A stretch of DNA of 64,000 bases, from positions 186,001 to 250,000 of the forward strand of contig NZ_JAVDUV010000001.1 of assembly GCF_031456545.1 (NCBI RefSeq), read 5' to 3'. Positions 24,560 through 34,911 of the stretch are shown here, in pieces; the stretch's first letter is position 1; every line of letters starts with the position of its first letter. The notes under the pieces are model-generated. The model was not told where the DNA came from. It worked only from the letters and a program-made list of their open reading frames with translations, and made no database searches. The DNA comes from Agromyces sp. 3263 (GTDB taxonomy: Bacteria > Actinomycetota > Actinomycetes > Actinomycetales > Microbacteriaceae). Made by a program: the position numbers and the translations under genes.

Positions 24560-25972
24560 ATGACCACCCTCGACTCACCGACGAGCCTCGACGTGCGCTA
24601 CGACAACGCGGACCTGCAGCAGAAGGCCAAGGACCACCTCTGGATGCACTTCTCCCGGCAGTCCACGATGGCGACGTCGGGAGTGCCGATCATCACCCGC
24701 GGCGAGGGCCACCACATCTTCGATGTGGAGGGCCGCAAGTACTTCGACGGCCTCTCGGGCCTCTTCGTCGTGAACGCCGGCCATGGACGCCGGCGCCTCG
24801 CCGAGGTCGCCGCCAAGCAGGCTGAGCAGCTCGCCTTCTTCCCGATCTGGTCGTACGCGCATCCCTCGGCGATCGAGCTCGCCGACCGGCTGGCGGACTA
24901 CGCACCCGGGGACCTCAACCGCGTCTTCTTCTCGACGGGCGGCGGCGAGGCGGTCGAGACGGCGTTCAAGCTCGCGAAGTACTACTGGAAGCTGAAGGGC
25001 CAGCCCACCAAGCACAAGGTGATCTCTCGCGCCGTGGCCTACCACGGCACGCCCCAGGGAGCGCTCGCAATCACCGGCATCCCCGCCATGAAGGCGATGT
25101 TCGAACCGCTCACACCGGGCGGGTTCCGGGTGCCGAACACGAACTTCTACCGTGCGGCGGACGTGGGCGCGCCGTCCGACGACCTCGAGGCGTTCGGCGT
25201 CTGGGCCGCGAACCGGATCGAGGAGATGATCCTCTTCGAGGGTCCCGAGACGGTGGCGGCGGTCTTCCTCGAGCCGGTGCAGAATTCGGGCGGATGCTTC
25301 CCGCCGCCCCCCGGGTACTTCCAGCGGGTCCGCGAGATCTGCGACCAGTACGACGTGCTGCTCGTCTCCGACGAGGTGATCTGCGCATTCGGTCGCATCG
25401 GGCACATGTTCGCCTGTGATGCCTACGGCTACGTGCCCGACATGATCACGTGCGCCAAGGGCATGACGTCGGGGTACTCCCCCATCGGCGCGACCATCGT
25501 CTCGGAGAAGATCTACGAGCCCTTCGCCACCGGGACGACCTCGTTCTACCACGGCTACACCTTCGGCGGTCATCCGGTGTCGGCGGCCGTCGCACTCGAG
25601 AACCTCGACATCTTCGAGGAGGAGGGGCTAAACGGGCGCGTGCGCGAGAACTCCCCCCTGTTCCGTGCCGAGCTCGAGAAGCTCCTCGACCTGCCGATCG
25701 TGGGGGACGTGCGCGGCGACGGGTACTTCTTCGGCATCGAACTCGTGAAGGACAAGGCCACTCGCGAGACCTTCGACGACGACGAATCCGAGCGGCTCCT
25801 GCGCGGGTTCCTCTCGAAGGCCCTGTTCGACGCCGGCCTGTACTGCCGGGCCGACGACCGCGGGGACCCCGTGATCCAGCTCGCGCCGCCGCTCACCATC
25901 GGCGTGCCCGAGTTCCAGGAGATCGAGCAGATCCTGCGAGGGGTGCTCACCGAAGCCTCGAACCGACTCTGA
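24560..25972 (+). CDS. Class III aminotransferase, probable polyamine/omega-amino acid
   Basis: A 470-residue PLP enzyme with the catalytic lysine in CAKGMTSGYSPIGA (Lys300), the SDEVICAFGRIG segment and YHGYTFGGHPVSAAVALEN. It resembles putrescine- or beta-alanine-pyruvate transaminases, larger than typical GabT. A strong AGGAGG site precedes the ATG. It sits between an Lrp regulator and an amine oxidoreductase whose start overlaps its stop by 1 base (TGATG). Substrate likely putrescine or a related diamine, inferred from this context and the nearby polyamine importer. Confidence 0.86.
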   Translation: MTTLDSPTSLDVRYDNADLQQKAKDHLWMHFSRQSTMATSGVPIITRGEGHHIFDVEGRKYFDGLSGLFVVNAGHGRRRLAEVAAKQAEQLAFFPIWSYAHPSAIELADRLADYAPGDLNRVFFSTGGGEAVETAFKLAKYYWKLKGQPTKHKVISRAVAYHGTPQGALAITGIPAMKAMFEPLTPGGFRVPNTNFYRAADVGAPSDDLEAFGVWAANRIEEMILFEGPETVAAVFLEPVQNSGGCFPPPPGYFQRVREICDQYDVLLVSDEVICAFGRIGHMFACDAYGYVPDMITCAKGMTSGYSPIGATIVSEKIYEPFATGTTSFYHGYTFGGHPVSAAVALENLDIFEEEGLNGRVRENSPLFRAELEKLLDLPIVGDVRGDGYFFGIELVKDKATRETFDDDESERLLRGFLSKALFDAGLYCRADDRGDPVIQLAPPLTIGVPEFQEIEQILRGVLTEASNRL

Positions 25973-27417
25973 TGGCGTCGCCCCGTCGCGCGACGGACGG
26001 CAGCGAGGCGACATATCGGCAGGTGAGCTTCTGGCTCGACGATGTCGTCGTCTCGGGCACGGACGACCTGGCTCCCCGGCCCGCCCTGACGTCGGATGCC
26101 TCGTTCGACGTCTGCATCGTCGGCGGAGGGCTGACGGCCCTGTGGACGGCGTACGCACTCGCGAAGGCGGAACCCCGGCTGCGGATCGCCGTCCTCGAGC
26201 GCGAGATCGTCGGCTTCGGCGCGTCGGGCCGGAACGGCGGATGGTGCTCGGCGCTGTTCCCCCGCTCGGCAGCGTCCCTGGAACGCGACCACGGCTTCGA
26301 TGCGGCCGTCGCCATGCGGCGCGCGATGATCGACACCGTCGAGGAAGTCGGTCGCGTCGCGCGAGCCGAAGGCATCGAGTGCGACTACGAACGTGGCGGC
26401 ACGGTGGTCTTCGCGCGGAACGATGTGCAGCGGGCAGCCGGCATCGCCGACGTCGGCGAGGCGCGTCGGTTCGGCGTCGATCGCCTCGAGTACTGGGACG
26501 AGGCGGCGGTCGCGGGGCGCTTCGGCGCCTCGGGAATCGACGGGGCCTCCCCGAGCGCCGTGTTCGATCCCTCGTGCGCACGGCTGCACCCGGCGAAGCT
26601 GGTGCGAGGGCTCGCCCGCGTGGTCGAGGCGCTCGGGGTCGCGATCTTCGAGCGGACGGAGGTGCTCGATTGGGCCGCCGGGACGGTGCGATTCCGTGCC
26701 GTCGACTCGGGTGCGCACGGGACCGTCTCTGCTCGCCGGGTCATCATCGCCCTCGAGGGCTACGGCTCGCAACTGCCGCGCGTCCGGCGGCGCATCCTCC
26801 CGATCTACTCGCTGATGATCGCGACCGAACCACTCCCCGACGAAGTCTGGAGCGAGATCGGGATCGCACACGGCCAGACGTTCAGCGACTACCGGCACCT
26901 CCTGATCTACGGTCAGCGCACGGCCGACAATCGATTCGCGTTCGGTGGTCGCGGCGCCCGGTATCACTGGGGAAGCGCGGTCGATCCGGCGTACGAGCGG
27001 GTCGACGGCGTCTTCTCGCACCTGCACCGTGCCCTGCGCGAGCTCTTCCCTGCGTTGGGCGACGCGCGGATCACGCATCGCTGGGGTGGTCCGCTCGGCA
27101 TCGCAAGGGACTGGCATGCGACCGCGAGCTACAACCCGAGGACGGGAGTCGGCTTCGCGGGCGGGTACGTGGGCGATGGGCTGTCGACGACGAACCTGGC
27201 GGGCCGCACGCTCGCCGACCTCGTGCTCGAGCGCTCCACCGCGCTGACCGCCCTCCCGTGGGCGAACCACCGTTCGCCCCTGTGGGAGCCGGAACCACTC
27301 CGCTTCGCGGGCGCGAACCTCGGCGTGCTCGGCATGCAACTCGCCGACGTCGAGGAACGGGTGACGAAGCGGCCATCCCTCGCCGCGCGGCTGCTGGGTC
27401 CACTCACCGGTCACTGA
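25972..27417 (+). CDS. FAD-dependent amine/amino acid oxidoreductase
   Basis: A 481-residue DAO-fold flavoprotein. The dinucleotide-binding loop VGGGLTALWTAYALA lies near residue 45, followed by GFGASGRNGGWCS, a PuuB-like motif. The C-terminal FAD-binding part holds GVGFAGGYVGDGLSTTNLAGRTLADL. It may oxidise gamma-glutamyl-putrescine or another amine. The start overlaps the aminotransferase stop (TGATG), so they are translated together. The 3' end overlaps the convergent DUF4192 gene by 14 bases. Confidence 0.85.
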   Translation: MASPRRATDGSEATYRQVSFWLDDVVVSGTDDLAPRPALTSDASFDVCIVGGGLTALWTAYALAKAEPRLRIAVLEREIVGFGASGRNGGWCSALFPRSAASLERDHGFDAAVAMRRAMIDTVEEVGRVARAEGIECDYERGGTVVFARNDVQRAAGIADVGEARRFGVDRLEYWDEAAVAGRFGASGIDGASPSAVFDPSCARLHPAKLVRGLARVVEALGVAIFERTEVLDWAAGTVRFRAVDSGAHGTVSARRVIIALEGYGSQLPRVRRRILPIYSLMIATEPLPDEVWSEIGIAHGQTFSDYRHLLIYGQRTADNRFAFGGRGARYHWGSAVDPAYERVDGVFSHLHRALRELFPALGDARITHRWGGPLGIARDWHATASYNPRTGVGFAGGYVGDGLSTTNLAGRTLADLVLERSTALTALPWANHRSPLWEPEPLRFAGANLGVLGMQLADVEERVTKRPSLAARLLGPLTGH

Positions 27418-28573
27418 CATCCGACCCGGGTCCGGAGAAGGCCCACTCGGGGAGTGCGCCACTGCCGATGAACGACGCGAGCAGCCCCGCCATAGGGAGG
27501 CCGGGTTCCGCTGAGATCGCCTGCTCGAGCAGCGCTCCGGCCGCCGATCCCATGCCGAGTGCCCACGCCAGCCAGGCCGCAACGCAGAGCGGCGGCCCGC
27601 GGTGTCCGTCGGGCGCATGTGCTGCGGCCCACCGCACCGCGTCGAGTGCCCGGCGTACTCGGTCGCCATCGGGCTTGATGGTCGTCTGCCCGAGCAGGAG
27701 CCGCGCGAGCAGGTCGGAGACCGTCTCGCCGGGGTCGTCGGCGTGCCGCCGACGAACGACCTGGTCGACGGTCTCTCCCGTGCGCTCCGCCACCGCGGCG
27801 GTCTCGAAGGCATCGTCCAGGGCCGTCTCGCCGACCACCGGCCCGAATCCGAACTGCAGCATCATCGCATCGCGGATGCCCGGTCGCCGCGCCAGGTGGA
27901 GGAACCACGCGATGCGGCGTTCCGGCTGATCGCCGGGCTCGCCCTCGAGCAGGGCCTCGACGAGCTCCACCGGGTCCGCCTCGGCGCCGAGTTCTGCGAG
28001 CGCCGCCTCGCCTCGCTCGAGGTCGTCGAATCGGGCGAGGTGCTCGGCGATCGAGCGGGAGGTGGCGTCGTCGGGCGTGGGCAGGCGACCGGAGTCGGCC
28101 ACGCCGCCGAGCGAGCGGGCGTCGCCTGGAACCCGGCTCAGCGCGCCGCTCTCGTCGATCATCGCGACCGGATGCCCGTTGGCGGGCGTCGCCGGATCGA
28201 GAAGCGACCCCCAGGCGTCGACGCCGTGGCAGAGGGCGTCCCGCACCACGAATCCGGCCTGCTCGATGCGTCGAACCAGCAGCGACAGGAGCGCGCGTTC
28301 GGGGAACCGGCCGGTCGCACCGAAGGTCGCGTCGGTGTACGCGATCGGCACGACGGCATCGACGCCCGGCATCCGACAGAGCGTGCCGACGATGGCGCTG
28401 ACGACCGCCTGCCGCTCGGCCGCGCGCCGAGGGAGGTCGTGACGGAGGACACCGGCCGAGCGCGTGCCGCGGAAGGCCACGCAGACGATCGAGCGTTCGG
28501 GGATGAACCCGGCAAGGGTGGGCACGATGGCCAGCAGGTCGTGGGCACCGGTGGCACGGATGATGGTGGTCAT
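27404..28573 (-). CDS. DUF4192 domain protein
   Basis: A 389-residue actinobacterial protein of the DUF4192 family, marked by the N-terminal LLAIVPTLAGFIPERSIVCVAF and the central VPIAYTD segment. No function is known for the family and I assign none. The ATG at 28573 lies 6 bases downstream of CATGCT, a possible -10 for a leaderless transcript. The gene is flanked by a convergent oxidoreductase and, 91 bases upstream, by the aldo/keto reductase stop on the same strand. Confidence 0.85.
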   Translation of the reverse strand: MTTIIRATGAHDLLAIVPTLAGFIPERSIVCVAFRGTRSAGVLRHDLPRRAAERQAVVSAIVGTLCRMPGVDAVVPIAYTDATFGATGRFPERALLSLLVRRIEQAGFVVRDALCHGVDAWGSLLDPATPANGHPVAMIDESGALSRVPGDARSLGGVADSGRLPTPDDATSRSIAEHLARFDDLERGEAALAELGAEADPVELVEALLEGEPGDQPERRIAWFLHLARRPGIRDAMMLQFGFGPVVGETALDDAFETAAVAERTGETVDQVVRRRHADDPGETVSDLLARLLLGQTTIKPDGDRVRRALDAVRWAAAHAPDGHRGPPLCVAAWLAWALGMGSAAGALLEQAISAEPGLPMAGLLASFIGSGALPEWAFSGPGSDVSDR

Positions 28574-28585
28574 GCGGTGAGCATG
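28574..28585 (-). promoter_or_regulatory. Leaderless promoter element of the DUF4192 gene
   Basis: CATGCT on the minus strand ends 6 bases before the ATG. No ribosome binding site is visible in between. Confidence 0.35.
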
Positions 28586-28664
28586 GCGCCCGCGGCATCC
28601 GTCGCACCCCGGCGCCACTTCCGTATCGATGGCCCTCAGTCGGGCGAGGCCTGGGGAGGAGGAC

Positions 28665-29633
28665 TCAACCCGCGGCGAAGATCCGGGAGACCTCGTCGAG
28701 CTCGGCGTCGGTCGGCTGCCAGGCGACACCGGCGGCCGCGTTCTGCCGGATCTGCTCGGGCCGCGTGGTGCCGGCAGTCACGCTCGTGAGCGACGGCTGT
28801 GCGAGCAGCCATCCGAACGTGGCCTCGAGCATGCTGATGCCGCGTGCGTCGGCGAAGTCGCGGTATCGGTCGAGCACGTCCCATGGCGCGTCGTCGACGA
28901 GGTGACGGCGCTGACGCATGATGCGGGTGTCGGCGGGCTGGTCGTCCCGCCGGAACTTTCCGGTGAGCAGGCCGTTCTGCAGCGGGAAGTACGGCAGGAA
29001 GCCGAGCCCCAGGTGCCGGACCGCCGGGAGAACCTCGGCCTCGACGCCCCGTGCCAGCAGGTTGTACTCGTTCTGCGCGGAGATGAAGCGTGCGGCGCCC
29101 AGCTCGCGCGCGACGTATTCCGCCTCCGCGATCTGCCAGCCGCTCAGGTTGGAGTGGCCGAGGTAGCGCACCTTGCCGGCGCGCACGAGGTCGTCGAGTG
29201 CCGCGATGGTCTCGTCGATCGGCGTCGCGGGGTCGGGCGTGTGCAGCTGGTACAGGTCGATCCAGTCGGTCTGCAACCGCCGGAGCGACCCCTCGACGGC
29301 GAGGCGGATGTAGCGGCGCGAGCCCCGCGCTCCCCATGCGGGAAGGGGCGACGGCAGGCCCGAGTGCCCGAACTTCGTCGCGATGACGACCTCGTCGCGG
29401 CGCCCGCGCAGCGCGGAGCCCAGGAGGGTCTCGCTGAGGCCGTACTCGCGGCCGTAGATGTCGGCGGTGTCGATGAGGTTGACGCCGACGTCGAGCGCCG
29501 CGGCCACCACGGCGTCCGTGCCTTCCTGGCCTTCCGTGGCGGTGCCCACCCGACCGAAGTTGTTGCCGCCGAGCCCCACGGTCGAGACGCGGAGGCCCGA
29601 CCGGCCGAGGGAGCGGTACTCGAGATCCGTCAT
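28665..29633 (-). CDS. Aldo/keto reductase
   Basis: A 322-residue NADPH-dependent oxidoreductase with a TIM-barrel AKR fold. The catalytic tetrad appears intact: Asp55 and Tyr60 in DTADIYG, Lys87 in IATKFG and His131 in DLYQLH. The C-terminal cofactor region (TSVTAGTTRPEQI) is present. Substrate unknown. The ATG follows a -10-like TAGGCT by 6 bases (the intervening GGAG could also act as a weak ribosome site). It is divergent from ogt across 126 bases. Confidence 0.9.
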   Translation of the reverse strand: MTDLEYRSLGRSGLRVSTVGLGGNNFGRVGTATEGQEGTDAVVAAALDVGVNLIDTADIYGREYGLSETLLGSALRGRRDEVVIATKFGHSGLPSPLPAWGARGSRRYIRLAVEGSLRRLQTDWIDLYQLHTPDPATPIDETIAALDDLVRAGKVRYLGHSNLSGWQIAEAEYVARELGAARFISAQNEYNLLARGVEAEVLPAVRHLGLGFLPYFPLQNGLLTGKFRRDDQPADTRIMRQRRHLVDDAPWDVLDRYRDFADARGISMLEATFGWLLAQPSLTSVTAGTTRPEQIRQNAAAGVAWQPTDAELDEVSRIFAAG

Positions 29634-29645
29634 CGCTCCAGCCTA
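29634..29645 (-). promoter_or_regulatory. -10 element of the aldo/keto reductase gene
   Basis: TAGGCT on the minus strand, then 6 bases, then ATG. GGAG within those 6 bases is too close to be a normal ribosome site if transcription starts at the ATG. Confidence 0.4.
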
Positions 29646-29747
29646 TTCGCGCGCGGTCCTCGGCTCTCGACTCGTCCTCCCCAGCCGACCCGGTCGACCG
29701 CGATCCGCGATGTCCGATTCCCGCGAGTCGATGTCGGATGCCGCGGC

Positions 29748-29759
29748 TACGCTCGAACC
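29748..29759 (+). promoter_or_regulatory. -10 element of ogt
   Basis: TACGCT, then 6 bases, then the ATG of ogt. Leaderless start expected. Confidence 0.45.
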
Positions 29760-30251
29760 ATGACCAACGTGTACCTCACCCGCCTCGACAGCCCCATCGG
29801 GCGCATCGAGCTCGTCGGCGATGACGATGCGCTGACCGGCGTCACCATCGAGCGCGAGGGCGCGCTCCCCCGCGACGGCGAGCCCGAGCACTCCAATCCG
29901 GTGCTCGACGACGCCCGATCGCAGCTCATCGAGTACTTCGCCGGCGCACGCACCGACTTCGACCTCCCCGTCCGCCTTTCGGGCACGGCGTTCCAGCTGG
30001 CTGTCTGGGCCGAGCTCGAGCGGCTCCAGTGGGGCGAGGCGATCTCGTACGGCGCACTGGCCACGGCCGTCGGCAAGCCGGGGTCGGCCCGCGCGATCGG
30101 GGGCGCCGTCGGCGCCAACCCGGTGCCCATCATCGTCGGATGCCATCGGGTGCTCGCGTCCGACGGACGCATCACCGGTTATTCCGGCGGCGACGGCATC
30201 CCGACCAAGCTCTGGCTGCTCGGACACGAACGCATCGGCTTCGCCGCGTGA
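29760..30251 (+). CDS. ogt: Methylated-DNA--protein-cysteine methyltransferase
   Basis: A 163-residue suicide DNA repair protein that takes the methyl group from O6-methylguanine. The active cysteine is Cys128 in VGCHRV; the family consensus is PCHRV, so Gly replaces Pro before the cysteine. The Arg-finger segment GSARAIGGAVGANP and the helix ISYGALA are present. The ATG follows TACGCT by 6 bases (probable leaderless). The stop overlaps the tag start by 4 bases, giving an alkylation-repair pair. Confidence 0.9.
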   Translation: MTNVYLTRLDSPIGRIELVGDDDALTGVTIEREGALPRDGEPEHSNPVLDDARSQLIEYFAGARTDFDLPVRLSGTAFQLAVWAELERLQWGEAISYGALATAVGKPGSARAIGGAVGANPVPIIVGCHRVLASDGRITGYSGGDGIPTKLWLLGHERIGFAA

Positions 30252-30874
30252 GCGTCATCCCGTCGGCCGACGTCGTGGTCGGCGACGACGGCCTGTCCCG
30301 CTGCGCCTGGGGCGCGAACGACCCCGAATACCGCCGCTACCACGACGAGGAATGGGGCACGCCGCAGCACGATCCCGTGCGCCTCTACGAGAAGGTCTGC
30401 CTCGAGGGGTTCCAGGCGGGGCTGTCGTGGATCACCATCCTCCGCCGGCGGCCGGCGTTCCGCGAGGTCTTCCACGGGTTCGACGTCGATCAGGTCGCCG
30501 CGATGACCGAGGCCGACGTCGAGCGGCTGATCACCGACGCCCGCATCATCCGCCACCGGGGCAAGATCGAGGCCGCCATCCAGAACGCCAGGGCCACCCT
30601 CGCTCTGGATGTCCCTCTCGACGAACTCCTGTGGAGCTTCGCTCCCCCGCCTCGCGACACGGCGCCGCGGTCGTTCGCGGAGGTTCCCGCCACCACGCCC
30701 GAGTCCGCTGCGATGAGCAAGGAGCTCCGCCGGCTCGGCTTCCGGTTCGTCGGGCCGACCACGATGTACGCGCTCATGCAGGCTGCGGGCATGGTTGACG
30801 ACCACGTGTCGGGGTGCTTCCGGGCGATGATGCCGCGAGACTCATCGGCGGAGCCCGTCGCGACGGTCGCCTGA
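30248..30874 (+). CDS. tag: 3-methyladenine DNA glycosylase I
   Basis: A 208-residue glycosylase that removes 3-methyladenine. The HhH-type zinc site is complete: Cys19 and His32 in the N-terminal CAWGANDPEYRRYHDEEWG, and His and Cys in DDHVSGC near the end, with the usual spacing. The EGFQAGLSW motif is present. GTG start with GTGA overlap to ogt, so both repair genes are co-translated. Its end is 5 bases from the convergent yaaA stop. Confidence 0.92.
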   Translation: MSVIPSADVVVGDDGLSRCAWGANDPEYRRYHDEEWGTPQHDPVRLYEKVCLEGFQAGLSWITILRRRPAFREVFHGFDVDQVAAMTEADVERLITDARIIRHRGKIEAAIQNARATLALDVPLDELLWSFAPPPRDTAPRSFAEVPATTPESAAMSKELRRLGFRFVGPTTMYALMQAAGMVDDHVSGCFRAMMPRDSSAEPVATVA

Positions 30875-30879
30875 TCGGC

Positions 30880-31644
30880 TCAGGCCAGGAGCTCCAGCTC
30901 ACGCACGCCGGTCGCGGGGTCTGCGCCCTCGGCGACGTCAAGCGCGAATCCGGCGGTCCGCGCCCAGTCGATCAGCTCGTCGACCGATTCCACCGTCGGA
31001 CGAGACTCGAGCACCGCCCGCGTGAACGCGCCCTTCGCCGTCTTGTTGAAGTGGTTGAGGGCGCGACGTCGTCCGTCGCCTCCGATCATGACGACCCGAA
31101 CGAAGGCGCTGTCCTCTCGGACGGGCGCCGGGCCGAGGTGCGCGTACCCCTCGGAGCGGAGGTCCACGATCAGCCCGTGCTGCCGCGCGAGCGACGACTC
31201 GAGGAGCGGGCGCCAGAATTGACGCAGCCGGATGCCGGGGACACGCGAGTCATGGGACAGCCGGTAGGCGGGAATGGGATCGAGCGCGCCGACCAGGCCG
31301 AACAAGGCCGAGTGCACCATGACCGAGCGGGCCGCATACGATCTCGCCTCGGCTGACAGCGTCGGGGCGTCGAGCGCGTCGAACAGCACCCCCGTGTAGC
31401 GGTCGATCGCAGGCATCGACGGCGCAACGTGGATCCGGCGGTTCCGCTCGACCTCGGCCGATTGCCGCGGACCGAGCTTCAAGGCGCGCATGGCGGCGTC
31501 ATGATCGGCGGCGAGTCTCGCGACCGCGTCCATCAGCGCGAACCGGGCATCGGTCAGTTCGGGCGCGGCCAACACCGCGAGATCGACCGGGCCACCGTGG
31601 CCGCCATCCCGTTTCGTCTCGGACGGCGGCAGGAGCAGCCGCAT
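30880..31644 (-). CDS. yaaA: Peroxide stress protein YaaA family
   Basis: A 254-residue DUF328/YaaA protein, recognised by the N-terminal LLPPSETKR and by the YTGVLFDAL, VMVHSALFGLV and DLRSEGYA motifs. In E. coli YaaA limits free intracellular iron during peroxide stress; a DNA-binding role has been proposed for the fold. The start follows the stop of the P-loop kinase gene with no gap. It may be the last gene of the long ATP synthase transcript. Confidence 0.88.
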   Translation of the reverse strand: MRLLLPPSETKRDGGHGGPVDLAVLAAPELTDARFALMDAVARLAADHDAAMRALKLGPRQSAEVERNRRIHVAPSMPAIDRYTGVLFDALDAPTLSAEARSYAARSVMVHSALFGLVGALDPIPAYRLSHDSRVPGIRLRQFWRPLLESSLARQHGLIVDLRSEGYAHLGPAPVREDSAFVRVVMIGGDGRRRALNHFNKTAKGAFTRAVLESRPTVESVDELIDWARTAGFALDVAEGADPATGVRELELLA

Positions 31645-32217
31645 CTAGGACGCGATGAAGGCGAGCGCCGCCTCGACGTTCGATCCGAGCGACTGCACGC
31701 TGTCGATGGTCACGCGCGGCAGCGCCGAGGACGGACCCGTCCACGGAGCGTAGCCCTCGAGGCTCTGCTCGACGGCGCGCCACGTCGTCTCCTCGAGGTG
31801 CGGGAGCCGACGCTCGCGCTTCTCGAGACGCGCGCGATGCACCCCTTCGTCGGAGCAGGCGACCTCGATCACCCGCAGTCGCACATCGGCGCGGGCAGCG
31901 AGGTCGCGCCACTGCAGCCGAGCCGCCTCCGCGGCATTCACCGCGTCGACGATGACCGTGCGTCCGGAGTCGAGCTCCTTCTCCGCGATCTCCTCGGCAA
32001 CGAGGTACGCCGCGAGCCCGGTTGGCTGGTCGGCGTCGATCCCGGCGCGGAGAATGGCCGACTCGATGGGGTCGACGGACACGACCGTGGCGCCGAGCCG
32101 GGCACCGACGATCTCGGCGATCGTCGACTTGCCCGCGCCCGGCAGCCCGGCCATGACGATGAGCTGGGTGACGCTCAGGTCACCGAACTGGCGTTCGATC
32201 GGCTGCTCCCCCTGCAT
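31645..32217 (-). CDS. Small P-loop kinase
   Basis: A 190-residue AAA/zeta-toxin-like NTP-binding protein. Walker A MAGLPGAGKST lies near residue 23, and VIVDAVNA fits a Walker B or lid strand. The rest matches nucleoside/shikimate-kinase-like P-loop kinases with unknown substrate. GGAG lies 5 bases before the ATG. It starts 10 bases after atpC and is probably expressed with it. No toxin or antitoxin partner is seen. Confidence 0.78.
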   Translation of the reverse strand: MQGEQPIERQFGDLSVTQLIVMAGLPGAGKSTIAEIVGARLGATVVSVDPIESAILRAGIDADQPTGLAAYLVAEEIAEKELDSGRTVIVDAVNAAEAARLQWRDLAARADVRLRVIEVACSDEGVHRARLEKRERRLPHLEETTWRAVEQSLEGYAPWTGPSSALPRVTIDSVQSLGSNVEAALAFIAS

Positions 32218-32227
32218 CCGTGCTCCC

Positions 32228-32488
32228 TCAGGCGAGCTCGGCCCGCGACGCGACGAGCTGGACCGAGTCGGACTGCACCGACAGGAACCCGTCCTCCGCG
32301 TTGGCCGTGATCTTCTCGCCACCCGGGAGGGTGACGCGAACCTCGCCACCGGCGAGGATCGCGAGCATGGGCTCGTGGCCGGGCAGGATGCCGATCTCGC
32401 CCTCGACCGTACGGGCGATGACCATGGACGCCTCGCCCGACCAGACTTCCCGGTCGGCCGAGACGACGCTCACATTGAGGACGGCCAT
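32228..32488 (-). CDS. atpC: ATP synthase F1 epsilon subunit
   Basis: An 86-residue epsilon subunit, the short actinobacterial form. The N-terminal beta-sandwich is present (VVSADREVWSGEA, GEIGILPGHEPML, GGEKITANAEDGFLSV). The C-terminal helical hairpin that regulates the E. coli enzyme is nearly absent. It starts 2 bases after the atpD stop. Links the gamma rotor to the c ring. Confidence 0.95.
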   Translation of the reverse strand: MAVLNVSVVSADREVWSGEASMVIARTVEGEIGILPGHEPMLAILAGGEVRVTLPGGEKITANAEDGFLSVQSDSVQLVASRAELA

Positions 32489-32490
32489 GC

Positions 32491-33972
<1,482 letters not shown>

Positions 33973-34869
33973 TTACTTCTTGGCGACGAGCGCGTCGGCG
34001 CCGCCCACGATCTCGGAGATCTGCTGCGTGATCTCGGCCTGGCGCGCGTTGTTCGCCAGCCGGGTGTAGTCGGTGATGAGCTTGTCGGCGTTGTCGCTGG
34101 CCGACTTCATCGCCTTCTGCGTCGCCGCGTGCTTCGCTGCAGCGGACTGCAGGAGCGCGTTGAAGATGCGGCTCTCGATGTAGACCGGCAGCAGCGCATC
34201 GAGCACGGTCTCGACGTCGGGCTCGAACTCGTAGAGCGGCTGCACGGTCGCGTTGGGCTCGTCGACACCCTCGACAACCTCGAGCGGCAGCAGGCGCACG
34301 ACCTCGGGGGTCTGCGTCATCATGCTCACGAACTTGTTGTAGACGACATGGATCTCGTCGACGCCGCCGTCGGCGGCGTCGCGGAGGAACGCCTCGAGCA
34401 CGGCGTCGGCGATCTCCTTGGCGAGCTCGAACTCGGGGTTCTCGGAGCTGCCGGTCCACTGCTGTTCCGACGCGCGGCGACGGAACTGGAAGTAGCCCAC
34501 GGCCTTGCGCCCGACGAGGAAGTACACGACCTCCTTGCCCTGCGAGCGGAGCAGCTCGGCGAGCTCCTCCGCCTCGCGCAGCACCTGCGAGTTGAATGCT
34601 CCCGCGAGGCCACGGTCGGACGTGAGGATCACGACGGCTGCGCGCTCGATCGTCTCGGGCTCGGTGGTGAGCACGTGGTCGACGTTCGAGTACGTCGCGA
34701 CGGCCGAGACGGCGCGCGTGATGGCGCGCGAGTACGGCGTCGAAGCCGTCACGCGTGCCTGCGCCTTCTGGATGCGCGAGGCGGCGATGAGCTCCATCGC
34801 CTTGGTGATCTTCTTCGTCGTCTGGGCAGACTTGATCTTCTGCCGGTAGACCCGAAGTTGCGCTCCCAT
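33973..34869 (-). CDS. atpG: ATP synthase F1 gamma subunit
   Basis: A 298-residue rotor shaft. The N-terminal coiled coil [30 protein letters not shown] and the C-terminal [21 protein letters not shown] helix, each given here in shortened view, match the family; the middle contains the actinobacterial insertion near residue 165-200. It sits 42 bases after atpA and 21 bases before atpD. Confidence 0.97.
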   Translation of the reverse strand: MGAQLRVYRQKIKSAQTTKKITKAMELIAASRIQKAQARVTASTPYSRAITRAVSAVATYSNVDHVLTTEPETIERAAVVILTSDRGLAGAFNSQVLREAEELAELLRSQGKEVVYFLVGRKAVGYFQFRRRASEQQWTGSSENPEFELAKEIADAVLEAFLRDAADGGVDEIHVVYNKFVSMMTQTPEVVRLLPLEVVEGVDEPNATVQPLYEFEPDVETVLDALLPVYIESRIFNALLQSAAAKHAATQKAMKSASDNADKLITDYTRLANNARQAEITQQISEIVGGADALVAKK

Positions 34870-34911
34870 TTCTCTCCTGTATGCCTAGGTTCGATCGTCG
34901 TCGCCGGCCGC

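Noticed and set aside
31645..32217. A zeta toxin of a toxin-antitoxin pair
   Set aside because: The P-loop resembles many small kinases and no epsilon-type antitoxin gene is adjacent.
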